A stretch of 64,000 bases of DNA, from the NCBI GenBank assembly GCA_016703335.1, contig JADJCG010000002.1:1-64000 (forward strand). The letters run 5' to 3'. The notes beneath the pieces are model-generated. The model saw nothing but the letters and a program-made list of their open reading frames with translations. It did not search any database and had not been told where the DNA came from. Within the stretch, counting starts at the first letter, position 1. Each line of letters begins with the position of its first letter. Shown here piece after piece: positions 43,743 to 53,229 of the stretch. The translations under genes were made by a program, and so were the position numbers. Source of the DNA: Caulobacteraceae bacterium. GTDB taxonomy: Bacteria > Pseudomonadota > Alphaproteobacteria > Caulobacterales > Aquidulcibacteraceae.

Positions 43743-44276
43743 TTACGGCTTCATCTGTGCTTCGAGTTGTTCCGGCGAGAACAGCCCGACCTTGAGGTCC
43801 TTGGCCGTGTAGATGGTGACGCCGTCGGCTTTGGTGACCCCGTCAGCGACGATCATGTGCAGCTTGCGCTGGATCACGCGCTTTGGGTGGATTTCGTAGG
43901 TCACCAGTTTGGTCGTTGGCAGGATCTGGCCGCGAAACGCGACTTCGCCGACACCCAACGCGCGGCCGCGCCCCGGTGAGCCGGCCCAGGCCATGTAGAA
44001 GCCGGTGAGCTGCCACATGGCGTCAAGGCCAAGGCAGCCAGGCATGACCGGATCGCCGCGGAAGTGGCACTCAAAGAACCAGCGCTCTGGATTGATGTCG
44101 TATTCGGCGACGACGAGGCCCTTACCGTGCTCGCCACCCTCGGCTTGCATCGAGGTAATGCGGTCGAACATCAGCATTGGCGGCAGCGGCAGCTGCGCGT
44201 TTCCCGGGCCGTGCAGACGGCCTTCGCCGGACGCGATCAGGTCCTCGTATGAAAACGATGAGGGGCGCTCGGCCAT
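43743..44276 (-). CDS. fabA: 3-hydroxydecanoyl-ACP dehydratase/isomerase
   Basis: The start MAERPSSFSYEDLIASG at 44276 is chosen because the upstream reading is not conserved. The 177-residue hotdog protein holds the catalytic pair: His in CHFRGDPVMPG and Asp in LGLDAMWQLTGF. It introduces the cis double bond at C10 for unsaturated fatty acids, working with fabB downstream. Confidence 0.96.
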   Translation of the reverse strand: MAERPSSFSYEDLIASGEGRLHGPGNAQLPLPPMLMFDRITSMQAEGGEHGKGLVVAEYDINPERWFFECHFRGDPVMPGCLGLDAMWQLTGFYMAWAGSPGRGRALGVGEVAFRGQILPTTKLVTYEIHPKRVIQRKLHMIVADGVTKADGVTIYTAKDLKVGLFSPEQLEAQMKP

Positions 44277-44305
44277 GCTTTGTCTCTGCAAAAACGGGGA
44301 TTTCC

Positions 44306-44327
44306 CGCCCGGCTTACAGGCCGGGCG
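44306..44327 (-). terminator. Hairpin between the 44355 gene and fabA
   Basis: CGCCCGGC-TTACAG-GCCGGGCG, a perfect 8-pair stem. On the minus strand it is followed after GGGAAATCCCCG by five T, so it may end the upstream 44355 transcript before fabA. Could also be a leader element of fabA. Confidence 0.45.
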
Positions 44328-44354
44328 AGGCAGGGGCAAGGCAAGGGAGATCGC

Positions 44355-44906
44355 TTAGCGGCGGCGAGCGGCGGCGGCTTGCGAGCGGGCCGGATCGGGA
44401 ATCCGGGTCTCGGTCAGCACTTTCCAGTCACCGGAACCATCACGGCGCCAAACCACGACGTAGCGGCCCTGTTGGGCCTCTGCGCCGGTGATGACTTGGA
44501 CGTAGCGGCCGCTGGTCATGCCCATGTCACCAGAATTGGAGACCTCGACACGATCCGGCTGCCAATAAATCGGGCCGGCGCCTGCAGGCGGCGCGAGACC
44601 GCGGGTGATGTCTTCAGCGCCAGAGAGCGTCACGCCCGGGCGAATGACCATGCCGTTCGTGGCCATAACAGGCGCCAGTGCGCCGCCCAGACCTTCTGTC
44701 TGCGCGGTAGCTGAGAGCTGACGCTCCAGCTCCAGGAGCTGCTGCTCCGGCGGCGGCGTGAACGCCGCTGGCGCGGCGTTAGAGGTGCTGCTTGTCGCGC
44801 TCGTTGCGGTGGTGCTTCCCATGCCGCTCTGCGCGAAGGCTGAAGGCATGGTCTCGCACGCGCAGAGCGCAAATGCAGAAACAGCGATAAAAATGAAATG
44901 ACGCAC
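44355..44906 (-). CDS. Lipoprotein with a small beta/alpha domain, unknown function
   Basis: 183 residues. Signal with lipobox LCAC at residues 14 to 17. A Ser/Thr/Ala linker (STTATSATSSTSNAAPAA) follows, then a domain of the NTF2-like/DUF4440 style with ARxxQ-type strands (SGRYVQVITGAEAQQGRYVVVW, quoted partly) and WKVLTETRIPD. A role is not known. Confidence 0.7.
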   Translation of the reverse strand: MRHFIFIAVSAFALCACETMPSAFAQSGMGSTTATSATSSTSNAAPAAFTPPPEQQLLELERQLSATAQTEGLGGALAPVMATNGMVIRPGVTLSGAEDITRGLAPPAGAGPIYWQPDRVEVSNSGDMGMTSGRYVQVITGAEAQQGRYVVVWRRDGSGDWKVLTETRIPDPARSQAAAARRR

Positions 44907-44974
44907 GGACCCCTCCGCCCAAACCGAGTGGTTAAGGGGAAGGCCTCTCTTGCCTTAGTTCCAGCGCTTTCCCG

Positions 44975-45460
44975 TTAGGGCCGAACTGCAGCATCCAGAC
45001 CGGTGCATTCTCCGCCCCAGAGCGACGAATTCTGCACCCAACCGATGCGTCCGCCGACGGCAACTCGCCTCCAATCGCCATCGCATGCGGTCACTGCGCC
45101 GATGACGCCAGGCATGAGATAGGCGACGACTTGGCCGCCCGTGCGTGCGGCTTTGCGCAGCGTCGCTTGTTCTCGCACATAGACGGTACGGCGCACGTCG
45201 AGATCGGAGGAGCGCATCCAAACTTCGTCGCCATCGGGGTCGCGAACGTGGGTCCAGCCCTCGCGCTCGGCCAGCACCATGACCGGCAAGCCAGCGCGCT
45301 GATAGAGCCATTGCAGGTGCTGCTCGGCGCCCGGCCCGTTGCGGCCTTCGACTTGTTCACCGCGCAAGCTCATGAACCGCGCCGGCGCGTCGGCCGTTGC
45401 GGAGCTTAGCGAAAACAAGGCGGCTGCCGCGACGAACGCGGCGCAAAACTGACGGCGCAT
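44975..45460 (-). CDS. SH3 domain-containing secreted protein
   Basis: 161 residues. The start MRRQFCAAFVAAAALFSLSS is a signal peptide, probably cleaved after ATA. Two bacterial SH3-like repeats follow: GRNGPGAEQHLQWLYQRAGL with WTHVRDPDGDEVWMRSSDL, then VREQATLRKAARTGGQVVAYL with WRRVAVGGRIGWVQNSSLWG. Such domains bind peptidoglycan. The periplasmic location and no catalytic domain suggest a cell-wall-associated scaffold. Confidence 0.85.
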   Translation of the reverse strand: MRRQFCAAFVAAAALFSLSSATADAPARFMSLRGEQVEGRNGPGAEQHLQWLYQRAGLPVMVLAEREGWTHVRDPDGDEVWMRSSDLDVRRTVYVREQATLRKAARTGGQVVAYLMPGVIGAVTACDGDWRRVAVGGRIGWVQNSSLWGGECTGLDAAVRP

Positions 45461-45600
45461 AACCCAACTCCCCCTCCGCTTTGCCGGGAGGGAGGGCGGA
45501 TCATGCTGAGGCGCCGTGAAAGTGGGCTTAAGAATTACGTTAAACAGTACCTTTAGGCGCCTCGCTTGGAGCCCGGCGCGGCGTGGTTTATGGAAGCTGA

Positions 45601-46587
45601 ATGTCGTCGAAGCAGCTCAAAGTCGTCGTAACGCGCCGTCTCCCGGATCCGGTTGAGACGCGGCTTAAGGAATTGTTCGACGCTGAGTTGAACCATGAGG
45701 ATAAGCCCTTCACCGCTGAAGAGCTTGTGGCTGCGGTTCAGCGCGCTGATGTGCTGGTGCCGACAGTCACCGATCGCATCGATAGCCGCATCCTCTCGCG
45801 CGCGGGCGAGCAGCTGCGTTTGATCGCGCAGTTCGGCGCAGGTGTGGACAACATTGATGTCGCCACCGCTGTTCAGCGCGGCATCACGGTGACGAACACG
45901 CCCGGCGTTTTGACCGAAGACACCGCCGATATGACGATGGCTCTGATCCTCGCCGTGCCGCGCCGCTTGATCGAGGGCGTGAAGGTGATCGAGCAGGATA
46001 AGTTCACCGGCTGGTCGCCGACTTGGATGATGGGCCGCCGCATCACCGGCAAGCGCCTCGGCATCATCGGCATGGGCCGCATCGGCCAGGCTGTTGCCCG
46101 CCGCGCCAAGGCGTTCGGCCTGCAGATCCACTATCACAACCGCCGCAAGGTCGCCGCGCACATCGAAGCCGAACTCGACGCAACGTACTGGGATAGTCTC
46201 GATCAGATGCTGTCGCGCATGGACATCGTCTCGGTGAACTGCCCGCACACGCCGGCGACGTATCACTTGCTCTCCTCGCGCCGCCTCGCGCTCCTGAAGC
46301 CGCACGCCTACATCGTGAACACGGCGCGCGGGGAAGTGATCGATGAAGGCTCGCTGGCGCGTATGCTGGAGAAGGGTGAACTCGCCGGCGCCGGTCTCGA
46401 CGTTTTCGAGAATGAGCCCGCGATCAATCCGAAGCTGAAAAAGCTCACCAACGTCGTGCTGCTGCCGCACATGGGCTCGGGCACGATCGAGGGCCGGATC
46501 GACATGGGCGAGAAGGTCATCATCAACATCAAGACCTTCGCAGACGGCCACAAACCGCCGGATCGCGTCATTCCGGCGATGCTTTAG
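45601..46587 (+). CDS. D-2-hydroxyacid dehydrogenase (glyoxylate/hydroxypyruvate reductase type)
   Basis: 328 residues. NAD-binding GIIGMGRIGQAVARRAKAFG, the catalytic Arg in NTARGEVIDEGSLARML, Glu in DVFENEPAINP and His in LLPHMGSGTIEG are all in place. It reduces glyoxylate or hydroxypyruvate with NAD(P)H, or oxidises D-glycerate. Substrate preference cannot be read from sequence. Confidence 0.92.
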   Translation: MSSKQLKVVVTRRLPDPVETRLKELFDAELNHEDKPFTAEELVAAVQRADVLVPTVTDRIDSRILSRAGEQLRLIAQFGAGVDNIDVATAVQRGITVTNTPGVLTEDTADMTMALILAVPRRLIEGVKVIEQDKFTGWSPTWMMGRRITGKRLGIIGMGRIGQAVARRAKAFGLQIHYHNRRKVAAHIEAELDATYWDSLDQMLSRMDIVSVNCPHTPATYHLLSSRRLALLKPHAYIVNTARGEVIDEGSLARMLEKGELAGAGLDVFENEPAINPKLKKLTNVVLLPHMGSGTIEGRIDMGEKVIINIKTFADGHKPPDRVIPAML

Positions 46588-46608
46588 GCTCACGCACGAA
46601 CGAACAGG

Positions 46609-47256
46609 ATGCATCTCATGAAAGCGCAGCTCCTCCTTGCAGTCGCGGCGCTCGCTGTAGTTGCGTGCGGACAAGGCGCGTCCCCGACGCCTGCGACCTC
46701 CACTGCTGCAGACGCATCCGCTCTCACATTGTCCTGCGCCGATTTCGCGGGTGCGACGCCTACGACTCTCACTGAACGCTTCGGCGCCGAGAACGTCACG
46801 ACGCAAACGATGCCTGGCCCGGAAGGAGAGAGCTACGAGGCGACGCTCGTTTATGCCAACGATCCGACACGCCGCCTTGAGCTAACGTGGACTGAAGATC
46901 ACTCCGCGCTCGCCTCCGCGATGGTCAGCACTGTCGGCACGCAATGGCGCGGCGCCGAGGGCTACACCATCGGCACGCCGATCGCCGATATCGAGCGTCT
47001 CAACGTCATGCCGTTCAAGCTTTGGGGCTTCGATTGGGATTACGGCGGCCGGGTTTCGGATTGGAACGTCGGCACATTCTCGCAAAGCCTCGTGCCGGGC
47101 TGCACCGTGCGCATGCGTTTTGATCCCCGCAGTCAGACCAATACCAGCTCGGCGTCCGGCGATAGCGAGTTCGCCTCTAACGATCCGGCGATGCGCGCCG
47201 CCGATCCAGCGGTCGCGGCGTTTGGTTTGCTGTTCGGCTCCGCAGACCCGGAATAG
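46609..47256 (+). CDS. Lipoprotein of unknown function
   Basis: 215 residues; ATG at 46609, or 46618 four codons later. Signal with lipobox VVAC at about residue 20. The mature part has a conserved beta region (AEGYTIGTPIADIERLNVMP and FKLWGFDWDYGGRVSDWN). No family named. It lies 21 bases after the dehydrogenase and may be co-transcribed. Confidence 0.7.
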   Translation: MHLMKAQLLLAVAALAVVACGQGASPTPATSTAADASALTLSCADFAGATPTTLTERFGAENVTTQTMPGPEGESYEATLVYANDPTRRLELTWTEDHSALASAMVSTVGTQWRGAEGYTIGTPIADIERLNVMPFKLWGFDWDYGGRVSDWNVGTFSQSLVPGCTVRMRFDPRSQTNTSSASGDSEFASNDPAMRAADPAVAAFGLLFGSADPE

Positions 47257-48099
47257 CTATAAGCGCGCGGCGCGCTCGCTCAACCAACTGGACATGACGC
47301 TCCATGCGGCCTCGCGGTCGAGATCATTTAGCAATTCGTGCCGGCCCTCGGGATAGAGCTCGAGCTTCTTGTCTGCGGCGGCAATTGTACTGAAGAAGCG
47401 CTTGCTTCCGTTCGGATCAGTGAGTGTGTCCTTCTCGCCGTGAACAACGAGCACTGGCGTCGTCCATTGCGGATAACGGGACCAAGCCTTTTCCGCTGTA
47501 GCTATCGCGGTTGCGCCGACCTTCGCCGGGATGCTGAGAGCGCTGATCATTGGATCAGTTTTGTAAGCGTGCACCTCGGCGTCGATGCGCGAGATCGCGC
47601 TCGCATCGCTTGCGGGCAACAAGCGCAGGCCCGGTGCGAGCATCGCGAACACGTTCGCGATCGCGCGCAGATGCGGTGGGGCCTCAATCAACAGAGCAGG
47701 CGCGCTGAGTATGGCGCCGGCAACGCCAGTGCTGTCTTCGGCGACACTTGCAGCCGCGATCAACCCGCCGAGCGAATGTCCAAACAAGAAGAGCGGCTTG
47801 TCCGTCAGCGCACGGCGCGCTGCGCGATGATCTTCGACGGTGCGCATCATGTCGGCGACGCCGCGCGCGCCGGTCGAGCGTCCGTGCCCGCGAATGTCGA
47901 AAGCGTACACGTCGAAGCCCAGAGCGTTGAGACGCGGGACCAGGCCGTAATAGTGCTCGACGTAGCGCTCAGCATATTCTGCAAAGCCGTGCGTCAGCAG
48001 CAGGTTGGCCCGTGCTGCCGACGCCGGCCATTTGTATCCGCGTAGACCACGCCCGAAGTCCCATGACTGGGCCTGTGCCTGTCGCGCGCCGTCCGCCAT
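47257..48099 (-). CDS. Alpha/beta hydrolase, monoacylglycerol lipase type
   Basis: The likely start is MADGARQAQAQSWDFGRGL at 48099. 280 residues. HGFAEYAERY near residue 40 (oxyanion hole), FGHSLGGLIAAAS near residue 110 (Ser nucleophile in GxSxG), later Asp in HGEKDTLTDP and His in YPEGRHELLND. It is the layout of serine aminopeptidase S33/monoacylglycerol lipases. Probably cytoplasmic. It stops next to the convergent lipoprotein gene (one base). Confidence 0.88.
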   Translation of the reverse strand: MADGARQAQAQSWDFGRGLRGYKWPASAARANLLLTHGFAEYAERYVEHYYGLVPRLNALGFDVYAFDIRGHGRSTGARGVADMMRTVEDHRAARRALTDKPLFLFGHSLGGLIAAASVAEDSTGVAGAILSAPALLIEAPPHLRAIANVFAMLAPGLRLLPASDASAISRIDAEVHAYKTDPMISALSIPAKVGATAIATAEKAWSRYPQWTTPVLVVHGEKDTLTDPNGSKRFFSTIAAADKKLELYPEGRHELLNDLDREAAWSVMSSWLSERAARL

Positions 48100-48178
48100 C
48101 TGATCGCTCCCGAAATCGCGGCGATCATCGCCGGATCGGATGAGCAATCAAGTGGCGTGTTGTGCGCAGCGCGCGCAG

Positions 48179-50209
48179 TTAGAAGCTCGTCTGCAATGTC
48201 AGCCGGAAATTGCGCCCAGGCAGCGGCAGCTCATCCTTAAGGAAAGAGGTGTGCACACGTCCCAGTTCGTCGGTCAGATTTCGTCCGTCGAGGCGGATCG
48301 TCCAATTCGTCGTTGGCCTCCAAGCAAGGCCGGCGTTGATGAATGTGTATCCGTCCGTCGCCGTTTCAAACGGAGCGAGACGCGTTTGCTTCGCCGTATC
48401 GACAGCTTCAAGCCGCGCCGTCCAATGGTCGTTCGCGGCCTCAACGCCCAGCGTCAGTGACCGTGGCGGAATCCGCGGCGGATGCCCGCCGCCGACGAAG
48501 TCCGCGCGCACGAGATCGAGCGAGCCATCCGTGGTGATCGCGAAGCCGTTGATCTCGCCAACCTGCATCGCGGCTGAGAGTTCACCGCCCACGAACGTTG
48601 CGTCCTGCTGAACGAAGGCGAACACGGGTAGAATCTCATCGGCGCCGCCTGGCGCGCTTCCTTCATCGGCGGCGAATCCGCTGGTGTCGGTGTCTTCATC
48701 GACCCACCAAACGTCGCCGCGTTCAACCAACGCGATGTAGTTGGAGAAATCCATGCCGTAGAGGTTCATCTCGAACCGGAACGGACCGCGATTGTAGCGC
48801 AGCGAAGCTTCAAACGAGGTTGCTTTCTCCTGCTGAAGATCCGGATCGCCAATTTCATAGTTTGAGGTCGCTAAGTGCGGGCCATCGGAGAACAATTCGA
48901 ACGCCGTCGGCGCCCGTTCGACGCTCGCTAACGTCGCGCCCACGAACCAGTTCGGCGCCGGCCGCACAAACATGCCGAAAGATGCGCTGACATTGTCGAA
49001 CTCGCGGGTACCGAACGTCTGGCTATCGAGTTCACGGCGCTCATAGCGCGCGCCGCCCTCGAGCCCCCAAGACCCGAGATCGTAACGCTCGACGACGAAC
49101 ACACCCGAATCTTGGGTATTAGTCGGCGTTATGAAGGCTTCATCGCCGACAGCTGCAAAGTCCACATCGCTGAACTGCACCCCAATCGCGCCGTCCAGGC
49201 GTTCGCCGCCATGGTGCGCTTCAAGCCGGCCTTCCCAGCCTTCGCTGGTGAATGTCGTCCCCGGTGCGCCATCGCCTTCGAACTCCGTGTGCTGGTAATT
49301 CGATTGCTGAACGCCATAGTCCAGGCGATTGAAGGGGCCGAGATCAATGCGTAAGTCGCCGCGGGCTTCGATACGCGTTTGCTCAAGTTCGATGTGACCG
49401 CCTGGCTCGCCGACGCCTTCTGGCAGCAACCCGTATTCGTCTTCGGTTCGTTTTACAGCGAGCCCGGAATAGCCCCAGTCGCCAAGCAGCGACCCGCCAA
49501 TGCCGTAGGAGCGTACGCTAGTCCACTGATTGAGAGCTTCGCCGATGGGCGTTTCATACGGATCGGTGTCGCGCGCGGCAGCGCTCAGCCGCAACGCGAA
49601 TGGTCCCGCGCCGAAGCCTAGATTCGCATCGCCTTGTGTGCCGTCGTTGACACTGGAGAGCACTGCGAGGCCATCGAATGTCACGCCGTCGATCGCGCGT
49701 GTCGGGATCGATTGATCTATAACGTTGACGACGCCGCCGATGGCGTTGCCGCCATAGGCAAGGGCCGCGGCGCCGCGCAGCACCTCGATACGCTCTGCGT
49801 CGAGGCCATCGGAGGTCACGGCGTGGTCGGGCGAGGCCGTCGAAGCATCGATCGCGCCAATTCCGTTCTGTAGCACGCGCACACGGTCTTCGCCCAAGCC
49901 ACGGATGATCGGCCGGCTCGCGCCCGCGCCAAAGAAGGTGGTTGCGATGCCGGGCACCGAATCGAGTGTATCGCCCAAGCCGCCGTTCAGTTGTTCAACG
50001 ATGTCGTCGCGTCGCAGCACTTCGGCGCCCTGCAAGCTCTCGATACGTGAGCCTTCCAGCGGGGCGGTGACGACGATTTCAGGTTCGCTCTCATCGTCCT
50101 GGGCCATCGCCACGGCTGGAAACAGGGCCGCGCCCGCGCACAGCGCGAAAACCAACGGAATACGGGATGGAGAAAGGGCGCGCGTACGAGCGAAGATGCT
50201 GGAAGTCAT
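48179..50209 (-). CDS. TonB-dependent outer-membrane receptor, possibly for zinc or copper
   Basis: 676 residues. Signal (LVFALCAGAALFPAVAMAQ), then the TonB box-like EPEIVVTAPL, plug domain with IRGLGEDRVRVLQNGIGAID and DAERIEVLRGAAALAYGGNA, and a 22-strand barrel that ends KDELPLPGRNFRLTLQTSF with the C-terminal Phe. The short plug and the acidic external loop (VDEDTDTSGFAADEG) resemble the ZnuD/metal class. Upstream on the same strand is a His-rich DUF2946-like gene with a possible Zur-type site, so metal uptake is the best guess. Confidence 0.85.
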   Translation of the reverse strand: MTSSIFARTRALSPSRIPLVFALCAGAALFPAVAMAQDDESEPEIVVTAPLEGSRIESLQGAEVLRRDDIVEQLNGGLGDTLDSVPGIATTFFGAGASRPIIRGLGEDRVRVLQNGIGAIDASTASPDHAVTSDGLDAERIEVLRGAAALAYGGNAIGGVVNVIDQSIPTRAIDGVTFDGLAVLSSVNDGTQGDANLGFGAGPFALRLSAAARDTDPYETPIGEALNQWTSVRSYGIGGSLLGDWGYSGLAVKRTEDEYGLLPEGVGEPGGHIELEQTRIEARGDLRIDLGPFNRLDYGVQQSNYQHTEFEGDGAPGTTFTSEGWEGRLEAHHGGERLDGAIGVQFSDVDFAAVGDEAFITPTNTQDSGVFVVERYDLGSWGLEGGARYERRELDSQTFGTREFDNVSASFGMFVRPAPNWFVGATLASVERAPTAFELFSDGPHLATSNYEIGDPDLQQEKATSFEASLRYNRGPFRFEMNLYGMDFSNYIALVERGDVWWVDEDTDTSGFAADEGSAPGGADEILPVFAFVQQDATFVGGELSAAMQVGEINGFAITTDGSLDLVRADFVGGGHPPRIPPRSLTLGVEAANDHWTARLEAVDTAKQTRLAPFETATDGYTFINAGLAWRPTTNWTIRLDGRNLTDELGRVHTSFLKDELPLPGRNFRLTLQTSF

Positions 50210-50287
50210 GACTTACCTCAGAAACACGGATTGAAGCGCGCACGTCGAAGCGCGCGCGAACGGGCGCTCAAACGAGCGCGTGTGTGC

Positions 50288-50683
50288 TCAGAGGAAAGAA
50301 GGTGGCGCGCGGCTCCGCCAGGAGTGCGAATGAACGCGCGGCGCGAGGGCGATGGCGACGAGCGCCTCGCCATTGGTCTGCGTTGTTGCGGTGACAATCG
50401 CCGATGCCGGCAATGTCGCCGAGCCGGACGCGGCCATGGTCAGGCAGATCACGCAGAGAATTTGGTGGTGAGTGTTGGTCGCTCTGGCGTGCGCCTGGGC
50501 GTCATCAGTCGCGCCTGCAGGCTGCGCGTAGCTGAGTTGCAGCGGCGCGGTCGGCGTGTGGACGTGAGTTTGGACGACGAACGCCTGGAGAAAGACCGCA
50601 AGCAATGCGACGAGCGTTGTTGCTCGCTGCCGCCACGTCGTGGCGGATCGTGCTTGACGGTGGCTTCTGCCCCTCCAGAACAT
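50288..50683 (-). CDS. DUF2946-like His-rich small membrane protein
   Basis: The start MFWRGRSHRQARSATTW at 50683 is chosen over GTG at 50704. It has a membrane helix (TTLVALLAVFLQAFVVQ), then a His-rich segment (THVHTPTA, TNTHHQILCVICL with CxxC) and ends with HSHSWRSR. DUF2946 proteins are found before copper- or zinc-type receptors and are presumed to bind metal at the membrane. It lies 78 bases upstream of the TonB receptor and is probably in the same operon. 131 residues. Confidence 0.65.
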   Translation of the reverse strand: MFWRGRSHRQARSATTWRQRATTLVALLAVFLQAFVVQTHVHTPTAPLQLSYAQPAGATDDAQAHARATNTHHQILCVICLTMAASGSATLPASAIVTATTQTNGEALVAIALAPRVHSHSWRSRAPPSFL

Positions 50684-50688
50684 GAGAC

Positions 50689-50704
50689 GTGTATAGTATA
50701 TCAC
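50689..50704 (-). promoter_or_regulatory. Possible Zur-type operator and promoter of the TonB receptor operon
   Basis: GTG-TATAGTATAT-CAC contains the palindrome TATAGTATA in the layout of alphaproteobacterial Zur sites (TGTTATAATATAACA type). It overlaps a likely -10 region immediately upstream of the ATG at 50683. A second inverted repeat, AGGGTT-TGCATT-AACCCT on the minus strand, lies at 50707-50724. The regulator is not proven. Confidence 0.45.
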
Positions 50705-50791
50705 TGAGGGTTAATGCAAACCCTAAAGCAAATCAAAGCCGTCAGGTTTCGATCAACAGACCAGAATAGCCGCCGAGCGACGCAGCGCCGG

Positions 50792-52309
50792 TCAAAGCTC
50801 AGCGTCGCCGATGGCAAGGCGAACAGTACCGCCGGCGAGCGGGCGCTTCACCGGCTCGGGGCCAAGGTTGAAAAGGCAGAGGATGCGCTCGTCTTCGGTG
50901 CGGCGTTCGAAGGCCAGGACAGGCTCAGGCGCATCGAGCGCGATGAACTCTCCTTCGCGCAATGCGGGGCTTGCGCGGCGCAGTGCAATGGCTCTGCGCG
51001 TGAAGGCGAGCATCGAATCCGCGCCTTGCGTGTCGACTGCGAGCGCACGGTGACGTGGATCAAGTGGCAACCATGCATCGGTCGCTGCCGTGAAGCCCGC
51101 CATGTTTTCAGCATGCGACCACGGCATCGGCGTGCGCGCCCCATCTCGGCCAATGCCGGATGGCCAGAACGCAATCGCTTCGGGATCGCGCAAGCGTTCG
51201 AATGTAATATCCGCATGCGGCAAGCCGAGTTCATCGCCTTGATAGATGAAGGCCGTGCCGCGCAGCGCGAGCAGCAGCGCCATCATGAGCTTCGTGCGCT
51301 GCGGATCGCCGTCGGCTAGCCGTGTCGGAAACCGGATTACGTCATGATTGGAGAGCGACCATGAAGGCCATCCACGCGCGCCTTCCCATTGCGCCATTGC
51401 ATCTTTGATAACCGCTGGCGTCATCGCGCGCTGGCGTAGCAGGAAGAACGAGTACGCCGTCTGCAGCCGATCTGGGCCATCGGTGTAATCGCGTTGCACC
51501 TTCAGCGGCTCTTCGTCTTCGATCTCACCGACAGCCATTGCGCCGAATTGATCGAGCAGGGCGCGCAAGCGCGCGATGAAGTCGAGCGTTTCAGGCTGGG
51601 TGCGATCGTAGACGTGGCGTTGGAATTGGTGCGGCCGTGGTGGGGCGCGCTTTAAAGTCGTGATCGGCGGATTGTCGCGCAATTGCGCGTCGTGGGTGAA
51701 GAAGTTGACGACGTCGAGCCGGAAGCCATCCACGCCACGTTCGAGCCAAAAGCGTGCAACATCCAGCAACGCATCTTGCACGGCGGGATTGCGAACGTTG
51801 AGGTCGGGTTGCTCGGGTAGAAAGTTGTGCAGGAAGTATTGCCGGCGGCGCGCATCCCATGTCCACGCGCAGCCGCCAAACATGGCTTGCCAATTATTCG
51901 GCGGCGAACCGTCCGGCTTGGCGTCCGCCCACACGTACCAATCAGCCTTCGCGTTATCTCGACTGGCGCGGCTTTCAGCGAACCACGCGTGCTGATCCGA
52001 AGAGTGCGACCAAACCTGATCGATGATCACCTTCAGCCCAAGTGCGTGCGCTTTGGCGATCAGTGCATCGGCTTCTGCTTCTGAGCCAAACAACGGATCG
52101 ACACCGCGATAGTCGGCGACGTCGTAGCCGTAATCCTTCATCGGCGAGGTGAAGAATGGCGAGAGCCAGATCGCGTCGCACCCAAGCGAAGCGACGTGAT
52201 CCAGCTTATCGATCACGCCCTTGAGATCGCCAACGCCATCGCCGTTCGAGTCGCAGAACGAACGGGGATAGATTTGATAGATAACCGCGCCACGCCACCA
52301 ATCGCTCAT
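50792..52309 (-). CDS. GH13 alpha-glucosidase (oligo-1,6-glucosidase type)
   Basis: Start MSDWWRGAVIYQIYPRSFCD at 52309 is the family N-terminus; upstream reading is not conserved. 505 residues. The conserved GH13 regions are complete: DQVWSHSSDQH (region I), GFRLDVVNFF with the Asp nucleophile (II), GEIEDEE with the acid/base Glu (III) and SLSNHDVIRF (IV). It hydrolyses alpha-glucosidic oligosaccharides in the cytoplasm. It overlaps nothing, with no sugar transport neighbours. Confidence 0.92.
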   Translation of the reverse strand: MSDWWRGAVIYQIYPRSFCDSNGDGVGDLKGVIDKLDHVASLGCDAIWLSPFFTSPMKDYGYDVADYRGVDPLFGSEAEADALIAKAHALGLKVIIDQVWSHSSDQHAWFAESRASRDNAKADWYVWADAKPDGSPPNNWQAMFGGCAWTWDARRRQYFLHNFLPEQPDLNVRNPAVQDALLDVARFWLERGVDGFRLDVVNFFTHDAQLRDNPPITTLKRAPPRPHQFQRHVYDRTQPETLDFIARLRALLDQFGAMAVGEIEDEEPLKVQRDYTDGPDRLQTAYSFFLLRQRAMTPAVIKDAMAQWEGARGWPSWSLSNHDVIRFPTRLADGDPQRTKLMMALLLALRGTAFIYQGDELGLPHADITFERLRDPEAIAFWPSGIGRDGARTPMPWSHAENMAGFTAATDAWLPLDPRHRALAVDTQGADSMLAFTRRAIALRRASPALREGEFIALDAPEPVLAFERRTEDERILCLFNLGPEPVKRPLAGGTVRLAIGDAEL

Positions 52310-52422
52310 GGCGCGGACGGTGACGAAGGTCGGTTTACAAATCAAGCGAGATAGCGGCGCCGCGCGAAGCCCCATGAACGGGGGATCACGTTCAGCGGCG
52401 GCGCGCGCGATCAATCGCGGCC

Positions 52423-53229
52423 ATGACGCCTGGCATCATCGTTATCAACCTTGATCGTGACCATGAGCGTATGGCGCACATGCGCGGCCAACTAGCTGCT
52501 GCGGGTGTTCCGTGCGAACGGTTCGGTGCGCTGCGCGGTGATGCGTTGCCGCCGGATTTGGCGCGGTATTTTCCCGTCGATGCAAAGCTCTCTCCCGGCG
52601 AGATCGGCTGCTATGCGAGCCATCTGGCGATCCTGCAACGCATTGCGCGCGGCGAACTCGCGTCGCCGCAATTGGTGCTTGAGGATGATGTTGGGCTGCC
52701 GAGCGATCTTCTGCTCGCGCTGGATGTTTTGATCGCGGCGCTGCCCGAACGTTGGGACATCGTGCGCCTTTCATACCACACGAAGCGCGTGACGCGGCCG
52801 ATCGCGGCGCTCGGCGAGGGACGCGAGCTTGTGCGCTATTCGCGTGTGCCGACGACGACCGGCGCTTATCTGATCAGCGCTTCGGGCGCGCGGAAATTTT
52901 TAGCGCAACGTCCGCGACGTTTGCCGATAGATCATGATCTGAAGCGCGTGTGGGAGTGGGGGCTCGACACCTATGGCGTGTCGCCGCCGCTCATTGCGCA
53001 CGACGTGTTTGGGCAATCGACGATTGACGCGCTCTCGCCAACTGGCAGAGCACGCCTTCATGGCGGAAAACGCGAACTCATCGCGCCGCTATCTCGCTTG
53101 CGCCAAGGCATTCGAGATTTTGGCTTGTCGCGTTGGCTGGCGCTCGGTCCGTTGAACTTAGCGGTTCGCGTGACACCGAAGCGGCTGCGTCCATCGATAG
53201 CCCGATGGGCGAATGCGCGCTTGACTTAG
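52423..53229 (+). CDS. Glycosyltransferase family 25 protein
   Basis: 268 residues. IIVINLDRDHERMAHMR is the N-terminal strand-helix of GT25, SPGEIGCYASHLAILQ the sugar-nucleotide binding block, and LVLEDDVGLPSDL the metal-binding Asp pair. GT25 members add galactose or related sugars to lipo-oligosaccharide. The C-terminus is basic and may attach to the membrane. It is divergent from the glucosidase gene and converges with phoD, overlapping by four bases. Confidence 0.88.
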   Translation: MTPGIIVINLDRDHERMAHMRGQLAAAGVPCERFGALRGDALPPDLARYFPVDAKLSPGEIGCYASHLAILQRIARGELASPQLVLEDDVGLPSDLLLALDVLIAALPERWDIVRLSYHTKRVTRPIAALGEGRELVRYSRVPTTTGAYLISASGARKFLAQRPRRLPIDHDLKRVWEWGLDTYGVSPPLIAHDVFGQSTIDALSPTGRARLHGGKRELIAPLSRLRQGIRDFGLSRWLALGPLNLAVRVTPKRLRPSIARWANARLT

